Of a DNA stretch of 64,000 nucleotides, positions 9,532-20,701 are shown piece after piece. Below the pieces are notes generated by a model. It had not been told where the DNA came from. It saw only the letters and a program-made list of their open reading frames with translations, and did not search any database. The stretch spans positions 158,784,201 to 158,848,200 of the forward strand of contig CM067082.1 in assembly GCA_034008185.1 (NCBI GenBank), read 5' to 3'. Made by a program: the position numbers and the translations under genes. Within the stretch, counting starts at the first letter, position 1. Every line of letters begins with the position of its first letter. This stretch comes from Gorsachius magnificus (Eukaryota > Chordata > Aves > Pelecaniformes > Ardeidae).

Positions 9532-11913
9532 ATGAAGGAGGACCGCGAGCGCCCCGGTGCCCTGGGTGAGGCACGCGGGTCCTGCCCGGCACCGGCCCTG
9601 GCGCTGCCGGTCGTGGCCTGGCCGTGAGCGACGCCGCCGGTGCAGTGGGTGGCGGGAGCAGGCGGCCCACGGGGTCACCCGTCCCCACTGTCGGTGTCCC
9701 CGTCCCCATGGCGGGGGAACGCCAGCCCAGGCCCGTCACCACCGGCTGCCGTGGTTGCCATGTGGTGGCATCACCGGCGGCATCACCGGCGGCATCACCG
9801 GCCGTCCCTCCTCTTGTCTCCGTGACAGGTTACGCCGTCACCAAACCCGACATCCTGGCCGAGGTGGAGCGACGGGAGGAGGCGGTGGCGGCGGCAGCCG
9901 GGCGCTACGGGGACCACCGGAGCCCCCAGCCGCGCACGGCACCCGCCGGCCCCTCCCAGGGTGAGCGGGACACGGGGACCGGGTGGGACCGGCCTTGGGC
10001 GATGGGCCAGATCCTGCCCAACCGGAGGGGACAGCCCCCCGGGATTCCCGGTGAGGGGGTCGCTCCCCAACGCGCTCCTGTTTCCGCAGGGGACTGGCTG
10101 GGGAAGGAGGTGAAGAGCGAGGAGGGGGCGTCCCCGCCGTCGGGATCCCCCCCGACCTGCCGCGCCAGCCCCGGCGACTTCCCCGTCCCGCCGCGGGAGC
10201 GCGGCTGCAGCTACTGCGGCGTCCCCGAGCCGGAGCCCAATCCTGGTGCCAGTAACGGGGGGTTCATCCCTGCCTTCGAGGGCCGCCGCTGCCGGCCGGG
10301 GGAGCCGCCGCTCGAGTGCGCCGAGTGCGGCCGAGGCTTCGGGCAGAAGCCGGACCTGGTGCGGCACCGGCTGGCGCACGGCGGGGAGCGCGCCTACGCC
10401 TGCGGCCGCTGTGGAAGGGCCTTTGCCGAACCGGTGGGGCTGGGGGCCGGGTCCCCCGCCGCGGGCTGTCCCTGCCGCCCGGCTCCCTGCGCCGGCCGCT
10501 CCCCGGGGATGGCGGAGGGGACGGCGGCACCCCGGAAAGAGCGGAAAGAGCTGTCGCTGACGGAGAAGGTGCGGGTGCTGGAGATGCTGGAGGGCCCCAA
10601 GGTGTCGCAGAGCGAGCTGGCCAAGCGCTTCGGGGTGTCCCAGCCCCAGATCTGCCGCATCATCAAGAACAAGGAGCGGATCCTGAGCGAGTGGCACCGC
10701 AACGGCGACCCCGAGCGCAAACGCAAGCGGGAGGGGAAGGACGCGGCCCTGGAGGCCGCCCTGCTGCGCTGGGTGGAGGGCGCCCGCGCCGCCGACCTGC
10801 CCGTCAGCGGCCCGCTCCTCCAGCTCAAGGCCAAACACCTCGCCGAGGCGCTGGGCCGGCCCGACCCGGAGCCCAGCGGGGCTGGCGGCTCGCTTCGGAG
10901 CGCCCACAACCTCGCCTTCAAGAAGCCGCCGGGGAGAAGGGGACGCGGAGCAGCCCACGGCCGAGCACGGGCCAGCGCGGTGCTGCCCGGCCTCCTCCGC
11001 AGCTACGCGCTCTCCGAAATCTACGCCTGCGGGGAGACCGGCGTCCTCCTCCCAGCCAGCTCCCCCAGCAAGGGCGAGAGCGCCGGGGACCGGCTGGCGC
11101 TCCTGCTCTGCGCCAACGCCGACGGCTCGGAGAAGGCCCCGCTGCGGGCGGTGGGGGAGAGGCCCCGGCCCCGCTGCCTGCAGGGCGTCAACCTGGGGCA
11201 GATGCCCTGGAGCTACCGTGCCGGCAGCCCGGCCGGCATGACCGCCCCCCTCTTCGCCGAGTGGCTGCGGGAGTTCAACGAGGGGATGCAGCGGCAGGGG
11301 AAGAGCGTTCTCCTCCTCCTCACCAAGCACGAGGCGCACCCCTACCTCCAGCTTTCCAACGTCAGGATGGTCTTTGTCCCGCCGGCCACCGCCCTGGCCC
11401 AGCCCCTGGATCGCGGCATCGCCAGCGACCTCAAGGGCCACTACCGGCGCCGGTTGCTGCGGTGGCTGCCGGCAGAGCGCGGCGCGGGGCCCGACCCTCC
11501 TGGATGCCCTACACATGCTGGCACAGGCCTGGGGTGACGTGCGCCCGGGGCTCATCGCCAGCTGCTTCTGTGCTGCCGGCTTCAGCCCCGACGCCGGCAC
11601 CGAGGCCCCGACCCTCGCCCTGGCACCCGGCCCGCTCAGCCAGGGGCGGCTGGAGCGCGCCGGGGAGCCGGCGGAGGCGGATGGGGACGAGGGGACAGCG
11701 GAGGGCGAGGATGCGGGAGACCCGGTGGTGGTGCAGCCCTGCCCCTCGGAGTGGGAGGTCTGGGGGAGCCTGGCCACGCTGCGGCGGTACCTGGAGTGCC
11801 GGGCCACCTCACCGGACCTCTTCCAGGCTTTCTACGAGCTGGAGGACGCAGTGCACATGGTGTCGGCCGGCGCCAGGCGAGCCCTCGTGGGGGACACCCC
11901 TCCCAAGCAGTGA
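9532..11913 (+). CDS. TIGD3: Zinc-finger-type exons joined to a TIGD3-like pogo transposase-derived protein; one frameshift
   Basis: Probable DNA-binding protein derived from a Tigger/pogo transposase. Exons: 9532-9565 (MKEDRERPGALG), 9829-9960 (YAVTKPDILAEVERREE, the post-KRAB linker typical of this cluster) and 10090-11913. All junctions are phase 1 with GT-AG. In the last exon are a VKSE motif, one complete C2H2 finger (CAECGRGFGQKPDLVRHRLAH), a half finger, then a CENP-B-type helix-turn-helix (about 10554-10694; VSQSELAKRFGVSQPQICRI) and a DDE-like domain to about 11460. Catalytic positions look lost: the DETG-type motif reads GETG and LLLDN reads LLLTK. The end (TLRRYLECRATSPDLFQAFY) resembles human TIGD3. 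A frameshift near 11475-11492 separates it from the stop at 11911; exon length confirms one extra base. TIGD3-like translation could instead start at the in-frame ATG at 10509, which would make the upstream exons untranslated. Confidence 0.65.
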
Positions 11914-12419
11914 GCGGAGCGGCCAGCACACGCCTGGACCCACTGGTGCCCGTGACGGGGACCGGCGCTCATCGGGGCCATCACCGGACTGGCCTGGCCA
12001 CCGTCTGCTGCGGCAGCGCCAGCTGAGTTGTGCCGTGGGGTTTGCTGTGGGTCTGCGCGGCTCGGGGGCAAAGCGGGTGCCCGGCGGGGAGCACCGTGCA
12101 CGGAGGCTGCAGAGCCGCTGCGCTCTGGATGTCACCCACCGGGGCAGTGCAGGGGGCTGGCGGTGGCAGCGCCGGGGGCGTGAACCTGCTGCCGAAACCT
12201 TCTCCCGGGGGTGGCTTCTGCAGCCAGTGGGAGCCATCGTGGAGCTGCCCCCAGGGGGGATTTGCCCCAAGTGGGGTAGTTGTGTTTGCCAGGGGGGGAT
12301 GTGGGGTGGTGCTGCGGTGTCCCCATGCCGGGGGCAGTGGCTCCTTCCTGCAGGGGTTCAGGGTGACTGGGTGCCACCGGCTGCTGTCACCACGTGGCGC
12401 CCGGAGGTTCGCAATAGGC

Positions 12420-12425
12420 ATTAAA
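12420..12425 (+). promoter_or_regulatory. Poly(A) signal ATTAAA for the TIGD3-like gene
   Basis: ATTAAA lies about 500 bp after the TIGD3-like stop and is followed by a GT-rich stretch (GGGTGGTTGTAATGTTTT), the usual downstream element. The 3' UTR would be 11914 to about 12450. Confidence 0.5.
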
Positions 12426-12449
12426 AAGGCAGAATTCAGCAAAGCACAG

Positions 12450-13310
12450 CACGGGTGGTTGTAATGTTTTAATGTCACAGCCAGTCCCGCCATGGGCCGG
12501 GCAGAGCCCCCGCGCTCCCCTGGGGCTGCCGGGAGCAGCAGGGCCACCCCAAATCTCCTCTTCCCCTCCTTTGCCTTAGCCTGGGGACATGGGCCCCCTG
12601 GTTTGGTGACACCGCAGCTGCTCCTGCGCCCCTGCAGCACCCTGACGTGTGCCATCCCCACCCGGGTACCAGGGCCACGGGCAGCACCCACGGGCTGTGG
12701 GGACCTGGCTGATGCCTCCTGTGCACCCAGGGGTCCCCTGCAGAGTCCCCATCTATGTGGGACCGTGTGCCCTAAGAGGCACCCCCAGGCACCCCATCCC
12801 TCACATGGTGACCGCTGCCATCCCCTGCCACACCGTGGTCCCCGCGATGGGACGGGGCACGGGGACAACCCTCTGTGTGTGCATGGAGAACCAGGGGCAG
12901 CTGGAGGCCACCAGGCCGGGGCGTAGCTTGTGGTGGGGACAGATGTGTCCCCACAGCAGCGTGGCACCCAGAGGTGCTCTGCACCCGGCCCTCGAAGCTG
13001 CCCCTGCGGAGGGGACCCCAGCCAGGACCCAGGGGAAGTGGCGATGCACGGGTGGGGGGCACTGGGGGGTGTGGGCAGGAGGTTGGGACACACCTGGGAA
13101 GGACACGCAGGAGGTGCTCATTGGGGTGTCCGGGGTGGGGGGCCTGTGGGGACACGCGGGGGGGGAGTGCTCGGGGTGGTTGTCGGGGTGCACAGGGCAC
13201 CCATGGGGGTGCATGAGGCACTGAGCACCGTTAGGGTGCACAGGACAGAGACTGCAACGAGCGCCCTGAGGGGTGCGTGGGCAGGGTGCACCGGGAGGTG
13301 CCCATCAGGG
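12450..13310. other. GC-rich intergenic DNA; no gene seen
   Basis: No splice-bounded exon or protein similarity is visible. Open frames on both strands are proline/glycine-rich artefacts of G+C bias. The sequence becomes increasingly G-rich towards the minisatellites. Confidence 0.5.
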
Positions 13311-13500
13311 TGCAGGGGACATGGGGTACAAGGGGCCCCCCCGGGGTGTGGGGTGCACCAGGAATTACCCGCGTGGGTGCAGGGGACACGGGGTACAAGG
13401 GCTCCCCCCCCGGGATGGGGGTGCACCACGTGGGTGCAGGGGACATGGGGTACAAGGGGCCCCCCCGGGGTGTGGGGTGCACCGGAATTACCCACGGGGG
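13311..13500. repeat. Minisatellite, three copies of about 57-67 bp
   Basis: The phrase TGCAGGGGACATGGGGTACA recurs at 13311, about 13378 and 13435, each followed by C/G-rich sequence and a GTGCACC block. Confidence 0.75.
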
Positions 13501-13799
13501 CGGGTTAACAGCCCCCCCGCCCCGGGGGATGTGGGGGCCAGGGGCAGCGGGCATCGAGGTGCATGGCACGTGGTGGGGATGGGGGACAGCGGGGGGGCCG
13601 GGACAGGCCCTGGGGGGGGGTGGGGGGTGTACCCACCGGGGATGCACAATCCTGGGGGTGCACGGGGCTCCCCCAGGGACAGGGAGTACCGTGGGCGGGA
13701 TATTGGGGTGCAAAGGAGGTGGGATGGGGGGGGGGGGGGGGCCAGCAGGGGCACGGGTGCGGGGCACCCAGGGGTGCAGGGATGGGGTGCACAGAGAAG

Positions 13800-14375
13800 A
13801 GCCCACAGGGATACGTGGTCACAGGGGTGCACGCAGCACGTGGGGGGGGGTTGGGGGTGCAGGACCGGGGTGAACGGGGGAGGGAAGGATCCCCACGGGG
13901 GATGCCCCGTCACGGGGGTGCTGGGGGGGCGGGGGGGGTTGGGGGATGCAGGGCTGGGGTGAACGGGGGGGGGGATCCACGGGGATGCGCTATCACGGGG
14001 GTGCACGCAGCACCCGGGGGTGGGGGGGTGCAGGACCGGGGTGCACGGGAGGGGGATCCCCACGGGGGATGCCCTGTCACGGGGGAGCACGCAGCACCCG
14101 GGGGAGGGGGCTGGGGGGCGCAGGACTGGGGTGCACGGGGGGGGGATCCCCACGGGGGATGCCCCGTCACGGGGGTGCACGCAGCACCCGGGGGGGGGGG
14201 GGGGGGTTTGGGGGGTGCAGGGCCGTGGTGCACGGAGGGGGGGATCCCCACGGAGGATGCGCTATCACGGGGGTACACGCAGCACGCCCCGGGGGAGGGG
14301 GCGGGGGGTGCAGGACCGGGGTGCACGGGTGGATTCCCACGGGGGATGCTATCACGGGGGTCACGCAGCCCCGGG
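13800..14375. repeat. G-rich minisatellite, about six copies of 85-98 bp
   Basis: The unit contains a CACGCAGCACCC block, a run of G, GTGCAGGACCGGGGTGCACG, and GGGGGATCCCCACGGGGGAT. CACGCAG falls near 13830, 14004, 14089, 14178, 14276 and 14362. The first interval is about twice the period. Long G runs could form G-quadruplexes and are hard to assemble. Confidence 0.8.
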
Positions 14376-14499
14376 GGGGGGGGCGGGGGGGGGGCGGGGT
14401 GCGGGGGGCGGGGGGGGGGGGTGGGGTGGTGCGTGTTCCCGCGTGGGGGGGCGAGGGAGGGGGCTGAAGCTGTTCCCGCCTTCTTGCCCCCCCACCCCC

Positions 14500-14736
14500 C
14501 CGTAACTCCCCGGTGCAGCTCCGCGGCGGTGCCGCCAGGGGGCGCGCACGGGCGGGCGCGCGCAGGGCCCCGCGCCGCGCCGCTCGGAGGCGGAGGAAAT
14601 GAAGGCGAGTTCCGCCGAGGCGGGAGCCATTACCCGCCGCCGCCGCCGGAGCTGAGCCCCCCTCCGAGCCCGGCCCCTCCGCCGCCGCCCCCCGCTTCCC
14701 CCCCCCCCTCCCCTTCGCACGCCCGTCCCGGCACAG
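14500..14736 (+). promoter_or_regulatory. CpG-island promoter and probable noncoding first exon of the Myb/SANT-like gene
   Basis: After the G-rich array the sequence becomes a CpG- and C-rich block ending in a good splice donor (GGCACAG then GTAGGC at 14737). The next plausible acceptor on the plus strand is at 16443, before the Myb/SANT exon. I infer an untranslated first exon and an intron of about 1.7 kb. A GT-rich microsatellite follows at 14937-14960. Confidence 0.5.
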
Positions 14737-15315
14737 GTAGGCGCCGCCGCCCTGCCCCGGGGGGCGTTGGGGGTGGGGGGGGGGGGGGGGGCCCCCGCCC
14801 CCCCCCCCCCCCCCGCCTTCCCCCGGGGGCAGGCACCGGCCCCGGCCCCTTTGTCCCCGGTGCCCGGCGGAAGCGCGAACAAAAGCTGCGCGCTGAAGGC
14901 GCCGGCGCTGCCCTGGGGGTGCAGCCGGTAACCGGTGTGTGTGGTGTGGGTGTGTGTGTGTCCCCCCGCCTCAGGGCACCCCCGGCGCTGAGGGGGGGGG
15001 GGGGGGGGGGGGCCGTTGCACCGGGGGGGGGGTGGGGCCCGAGGCGCTCGGCCGAGGTCTGGAGGTGGCGGCCGGAGGGGTCTCAGCGGGGCCCGGAGGT
15101 GCTGAGGGCGGTTGAGGGCTTTGCCGTGGTGCTGAGGGGGTCGGCGGGGCCAAGGCCTGCGCCCCGGCGCCCGGGCTGTGCTGCGGTCCAGAGCCTCGCC
15201 GAGGGTGGCGGAGGGGCCCAAGGGTGCTCGCCGGGGCCGGGGGCTTTGCTGCGGGGCCGCGGACCTGCGCCGCCGCCACGGTTTTTGCCCAGGGTCTTGC
15301 AGCACTCAACGGGAG

Positions 15316-16080
15316 CTTGAGGTGTTCACCATGGCCAAGACTTTCATCATGGCCTTGACGCACTCAACTGTGGCCGTGGTTTTTGCCATGACCCTGAGGT
15401 CCTCACTGGGAACTTGAGGTGTTCACCATGGCCAAGGCCTTCGCCGAGGTCTTCGCCATGGCCTTGAAGCACTCGCCACGGTCTTGGTCTTTGCCATGGC
15501 CTGAAGGCCATTGCGAGAGCTTGAGGTGTTCACCATGGCCAAGGCCTTCACTGAGGTCTTCGCCATGGCCTTGAAGCACTCGCTGTGGTCTTGGTCTTTG
15601 CTATGGCCTGAAGGCCGTTGCGAGAGCTTGAGGTGTTCACCGTGGCCAAGACTTTCATCATGGCCTTGACGGACTCTCCGTGGTCATGGTTTTTGCCATT
15701 GCTTTGAAACTTCCTGGTCTTGGTTTTGCCATGGCCCAGGCCCTCGTGGAGCTTGAGGTGTTCACCATGGCCAAGGCCTTTGCCGAGGTCTTTGTCACAG
15801 CCTTGAAGCCCTTGCTGTGTCCACGGTCTTCACCACGGCCCCAAGGCCCTCATTGGGATCTTGAGGTGTTCACTGCAGCCAAGGCTTTCCCTATTGTCTT
15901 TGCCATGGCCTTGAGGCACTTGCCATGGTCAAGGACTTCACCATGGCCCCAGGGTCCACACTGGGAACCTGAGGTAATCACTGGGGCCCTGAGGGTCTCA
16001 CCATGGCCAAGACCCTTGCCAAGGCCTTCATCATAGCCAAGGCCCTCACTGTGATGCATGCTGTGGCCCAGCGGCGATGG
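15316..16080. repeat. Minisatellite, about seven copies of 97-125 bp, in intron 1 of the Myb/SANT-like gene
   Basis: CTTGAGGTGTTCACC or a close variant begins at about 15316, 15413, 15520, 15627, 15752, 15860 and 15969. Each copy carries nested CCATGGCC repeats (GCCATGGCCTTGAAGCACTC). The 3' copies are progressively more diverged, and related CCATGGCC-type sequence continues to about 16330. It is not coding: frame changes from copy to copy. Confidence 0.85.
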
Positions 16081-16540
16081 CCATGTTGCCATGGCTCCTG
16101 CTGTGGCCCTGGGGTGCTTTCCCTTGCTGTCAACGTGGCCACAAGGCCCTCGCTGTGGCCTTGAGGCGCTCCCCATCACCCTCAGCCTGGCCCCAAGGTG
16201 CTCCTTGTCACCCTCTGTGTGGCCCTGAGGCGCTCACCACGGCCCCGGGGTGCATGCCGTGACCCTCACCGTGGCCTCTGTCACGGTCCCAATGTGTGCA
16301 CCGTGACCACGACCCTCTCTGCGGCCCCTGTGGTAGCTGGCTGGGGGCCCCCGGGTGCCTCTGGTTGGAGAGGGCTGGGGGCCCTCGCCATCACCCCGCG
16401 CTGCCGCCACCCACCGCTGCCCTTTCCTTTTCTCCCCTCCCAGGTGCTCTCGAGCCGGGGCGAGGGGATGAGGTGCCCCCCTGCCGCGTGGTGTGCCGAA
16501 GCGGCTCTTTAGATCCTCCCCGGCCCAAGCCTCCCCTGCC

Positions 16541-19500
16541 ATGGATGCCTCGGGGGCTCTTGCTTCGGCTCCCTCCTCCGCGGCTCCCTCGGGCTCCCGC
16601 AGCCCCATGTTTCCCCCAGGAGCTGACAGAGAGGAGTGGGGACCGAGGTTCAATTGTGCCCCTTCCACCTCTGCCGCAGCCTCGCAGGCGATGCCAGCGT
16701 CTGGCCGGAAGAGGAAGGCCAACTTCTCCAATGACGAGACTGAGACGCTGGTCTGGAATGTGGTCCGGCATTTCAGCGCCCTGTATGGGTCTGAAGCCCT
16801 GCGGGCTCACCCCGTGCGGCGGAAGCAGCTCTGGACCCAAATCCAAAGCCGCGTCAACTTCCTGGGCTACACCGAACGCTCCATCGACGACCTCAAGCAC
16901 AAGTGGCGCGACCTGCGGTTGGACGTCAAGAAGAAGATCACCTCCAAGAAGCACCTGCCCATGAACCGCGCCGGCGGGCCCCTCCACAAGCCGCGCCTCA
17001 CGCCCCTGGAGAAGATGGTGGCTTCCACCTTCTTGCAGGCCAGCCACGACTCGGAGCCCGAAATCATCTTGGACCCAGGTCAGTCGTGGTGGTTCTCTGG
17101 GGAGAGGAGAGTTGGAGTAACCGAGTCCCGTGCTGCGTCCCCACCTGCGCTCTCCGAGTGATGTCCGACCTGGTAACACCACCAGGCCGCGGTCCCCCCA
17201 AGCTCCGGGGTCTGCCGAGCGTTTGAGTTCCGTGCTAGCCGGCGCAGCCTGGATCGTGGAAGGAGACTTGGGGGTTTTGCTCTCGTACGCGGTTTGCGTT
17301 GGGATTGCAGCATCCGGCAGGGCCGTGGTCCTGTCGTATCCGAGTAGCAAACCAGCAGGGTTGGAAACTGCGTGCGCTGGAATTAAAAATCCACTGTGGA
17401 GATACCCTGGGATCGACAGGAACGCCTTGGACTTTGTGGGAGCGGGTCTTTTGGGGTTTTTTTTGGTTTTTCTTCCTTTAATTTGATCCAGCGCCTGGCC
17501 TTGCTGGATACCATCTAAAGGCAGCCGGTAAAAGACGGGATGGGGTTGTCTTTCCCCAGTTCCTTTCAGGGTCGGTGTCCCCCATGGTTAACTGAGGTCA
17601 GAGGGAGCGGGAGCGGCTGCTTTCAGCACAAAGTCGCAGCCTCCTCCCACAGCATCTTGCACCCGGGTGCCGTGCGTGGCCGGGGGGAGCCGGCGGGTCG
17701 CTGGGTGGGCCGTGCCTTCTCCATGGGGCTGTGCCTTTGGGCCCTCCGTCGCCTGCAGAGCAAACGGGTGCCTCAGCCTCCCGCAGAGCCCTCTTGCCGC
17801 TCCTGCTCTTGGGTGACGCCTGTTGAGCTCAAGCTCAAGAGATGCTTGGGCGGGGGGGGGGGGAGATGTTGGCAAAAGACCCAACGCTGGTCCTGCAGTA
17901 GCGCTGGGCCCACAGGAACACCCCAGCTGGGCTTTGTTACTGGCCAGGTGGCAAATACACCCCCTGCCCTTTCCTTTCCACAAAGGGGATGTGTCTGGCT
18001 TCTTTGCGTCCCCAGAGGGCACCAGGGTTGCTCCTGCTCCTTCCTCTGCTCTTTGATTTCAGCTCGGCCCGTCAGACGGGTGGGCAGCGTGGGTCTCACG
18101 TTAGGCTCGGGGTGTCTCTGAACCAGACACCCGTCTTGCTACAAAGCAGAAAAGCTCTGGGCTGGGGGAGGAATTCCTGCGGGACATTTAGGGGATGCCA
18201 ACCCTCTCGGGGCTGGGCGAGTTCAGGACAGTCCTGGAGCAGGGGTGAGGGCGAGCGATGGCACGGGCCAGCCTTGCAGGAGGAGCATCTGCTCCTCGGC
18301 TCAACCGTGTACCCCACACGATGTTGCTCCCCTGCAGATTCCCGTGGGACCCTTCTTCTGGGGAGCCCCATCCGCCCTTCCGTGGGGGCACGTGAGCTGC
18401 CGGTGCTGTCGTTGCAGCGGCTGAGGCTGGCTTCTCTCTGTCCCGCAGATCTGTTCTTCCCCGGCGCGACCAAGCAGTCCTTTATGCACCTGCAGCCCGG
18501 CGTGAGCCACCCCAGCATCTACATCGACACCAACGGGCAGCCCTCGTCCCTGCCGGACGTGGAGGGCTCCGCCGTGCCCCGGCTGGCGGTGCAGAGCCCC
18601 GACCCCTCCGTCATCTGCGAGTACAGCCGAGGGGAAGGACAGAGCAGCTCGGGTAAGGCTGCGGGACGGGCTGCTGCAGGGCGTGAGGTGGCGGAGGGAG
18701 AGCGCGGGGTCTGGATGGAGATCCGCTGGGAGCGTGGCGGCCGGTAGAAGTTTGTGGCGGTGGTTTGCACCGATAGCCCGGTCCCGGTGCGGTGTCTTGC
18801 TGCTGGCGGGGCTGGGGGTGGCACCACGGGGGACGCCCCGATCAGAGATGCTTCCCTGCGCCTTTGCAGCCTGTGCGGTTGTCTCCTGGTCTGTGAGTCC
18901 CAAAGGGCTGCGGATGCAGGATGGGGAAACTCGGAGCACGGTTTTGTAACCGCTGAGGGTTGTTCGGTGGCGGGAGAAGGTGGCAAATCCAAGGAGAGGC
19001 AAAGGCCGTGGCCATCCCTCTGTCACGCAGGGGCCTGGGGAACTCGCTGTGGGGGGACGAGGGGCGTGCGAGGGGTGAGGGCACGCTGGCCTGCTGTGTC
19101 CCTCGGGGATGTCCGTGAGGGGGACGTCCGTGTGTCAGGGAGGGGCAGGGGGCCAGGGCAGCGGCTGGGGCTCACCAGAAGGTTTCTCTTCTCTTCCAGC
19201 CGAGTCGGGACCGGAGCTGCGGACTCCAGACATGTCAGCCATTTCCCCGTCCCTGCGAAACGAGTCCCTCGTCTCCTATGCCTCCATGTCGGAGGAGGAG
19301 GAACGGGAAGGCCGGGAGGTGGAGAGGGGCCACAGCGGGGCCGTGGGGATGCAGTCTGGGCCCGAGGCCCCCATGTCTGCGGAGGAAGACATGAAACTGT
19401 CCCGCCAGGCCATGCTGATCCGCAGGTGCAGCTCCCAGGGCTCCGTCACCTCCCTGCCTGAGGACCCTCTCAACCCCGTGGACGCTCACTCGGACTGGGG

Positions 19501-20305
19501 CCATGAGGGGGTGTCCGACCTGCCCCCCTTGGGCCGTGGGCTCGACTCCTCACACCCCGAGGAGCAGGCGGGGGGCCCGGGCCCGGAGATGGGCGCTTTG
19601 CCCAGGGTACTGATGGGGCCCACCTGGGAGAAGCCGACGGCGGAGGAGGAGCCGCCGGCCCGCTCCCCGCTGCACGGCGCCCTGACCGAGGAGTCGCTGC
19701 CCTCCTCCGCCTCCCCCCCAGGGGACGCCCCCGCCGCCCCCGGCCCACCCCGCGGCCTCGGCTGCTCCCGCCTGCGGGAGGACCGGCGGGAGAGCTGGAG
19801 GACTAACATCCATCACCTGCTGGACCTGGAGGAGCAGTGGGACCAGCTGTACCACCAGGAGGGCCTGTGGCAGGAGGAACGGGCCACCCAGCGCGAGGAG
19901 AGGGCCCGCGACCGCGAGCTCCAGTTCCGCCTGCTGGGCGTCCTGACGGACATCCGCGACGAGCTGCGCTACCTGCGCCAGGAGAGGGCCAGCGCCCGGC
20001 AGAGCCAGGCGCCGCCGGCCGAGCCCCGGCCGGACCCCAGCCCGCTCCTTGAGCACCCAAAGCCGAGCCCAGCTTCCCCGAGCCACAGGCCGGGAGCGCC
20101 AGCTGGGGAGAGACCGCCGTGCCCAGCGGGCGCTGCCCCGGCGTCGGGGCCGGCCGCGCGGCTCTGCCTCCAGACACAGACGGCTCTTCCTCACCAACAG
20201 CTAGGGACGGGCGGGGACGCTGTCCCGCGAAGGACGTGGTGTCCCTGCAGCCCTCCCGGCGCCGGCGCGCGGGGCTCCGGCCACGCAGCGGGTGCCCGGC
20301 TATGA
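16541..20305 (+). CDS. Myb/SANT-like DNA-binding protein with C-terminal coiled coil
   Basis: Predicted nuclear DNA-binding regulator. Coding exons 16541-17078, 18449-18652 and 19200-20305 join in phase 1 with GT-AG boundaries: 1848 nt, 615 residues. The ATG at 16541 has a strong context (GCCATGG); its exon starts at an acceptor at 16444. Residues about 50-125 form a Myb/SANT-like trihelix domain with a KRKANFSNDETETLVW start, KQLWTQIQSRVNFLGY and a DDLKHKWRDLRLDVKKKI third helix. This is the type seen in MSANTD/NAIF1 proteins, which have Harbinger transposon relatives. The middle is acidic and serine-rich. A predicted coiled coil (HHLLDLEEQWDQLYHQEGLW to DELRYLRQER) follows near residue 450. 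The last 100 residues are proline/alanine-rich and the true stop is less certain. I do not recognise a specific ortholog. No poly(A) signal was obvious downstream. Confidence 0.75.
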
Positions 20306-20701
20306 ACAGAGGGGCGTGCGCGGGGGGGAACAGTGTGCGTGGGAGCTGCCTGGGTTGCGGGAGGCGTGCGGGGGCCTGTGGCCGGGGCCGGCGAGGTTGG
20401 CCCGCCGTGCGTTGGGAACGTGCTGGGCGCGCGCTCGGGGAGGGAGGCGGCGACGCACAGCGCGTGGAAGGCGGCGGCGCCCCGGGGGGGGCCTGCCCGC
20501 GCCCACGGCTCTGCCTCTGCCGGGGGCAACCCGGGACGGGGCCCGCGAACGCGGCCGGGCACGCGTGAGCGAGTGGGGCGCGCGGCGGGGAGGCGTGCGC
20601 GGGTGTCAGCGGGGCCGTGTGACAGCGCTAGTCGAGTAGGATTACTACCTTTCGGGGGGGTGGGGAGTTAGGAACACTTAGTCGCTGATGTGCGAACATT
20701 T

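Noticed and set aside
13231..15320. Very long glycine/histidine/proline open frames
   Set aside because: Explained by G-rich minisatellites and poly-G runs.
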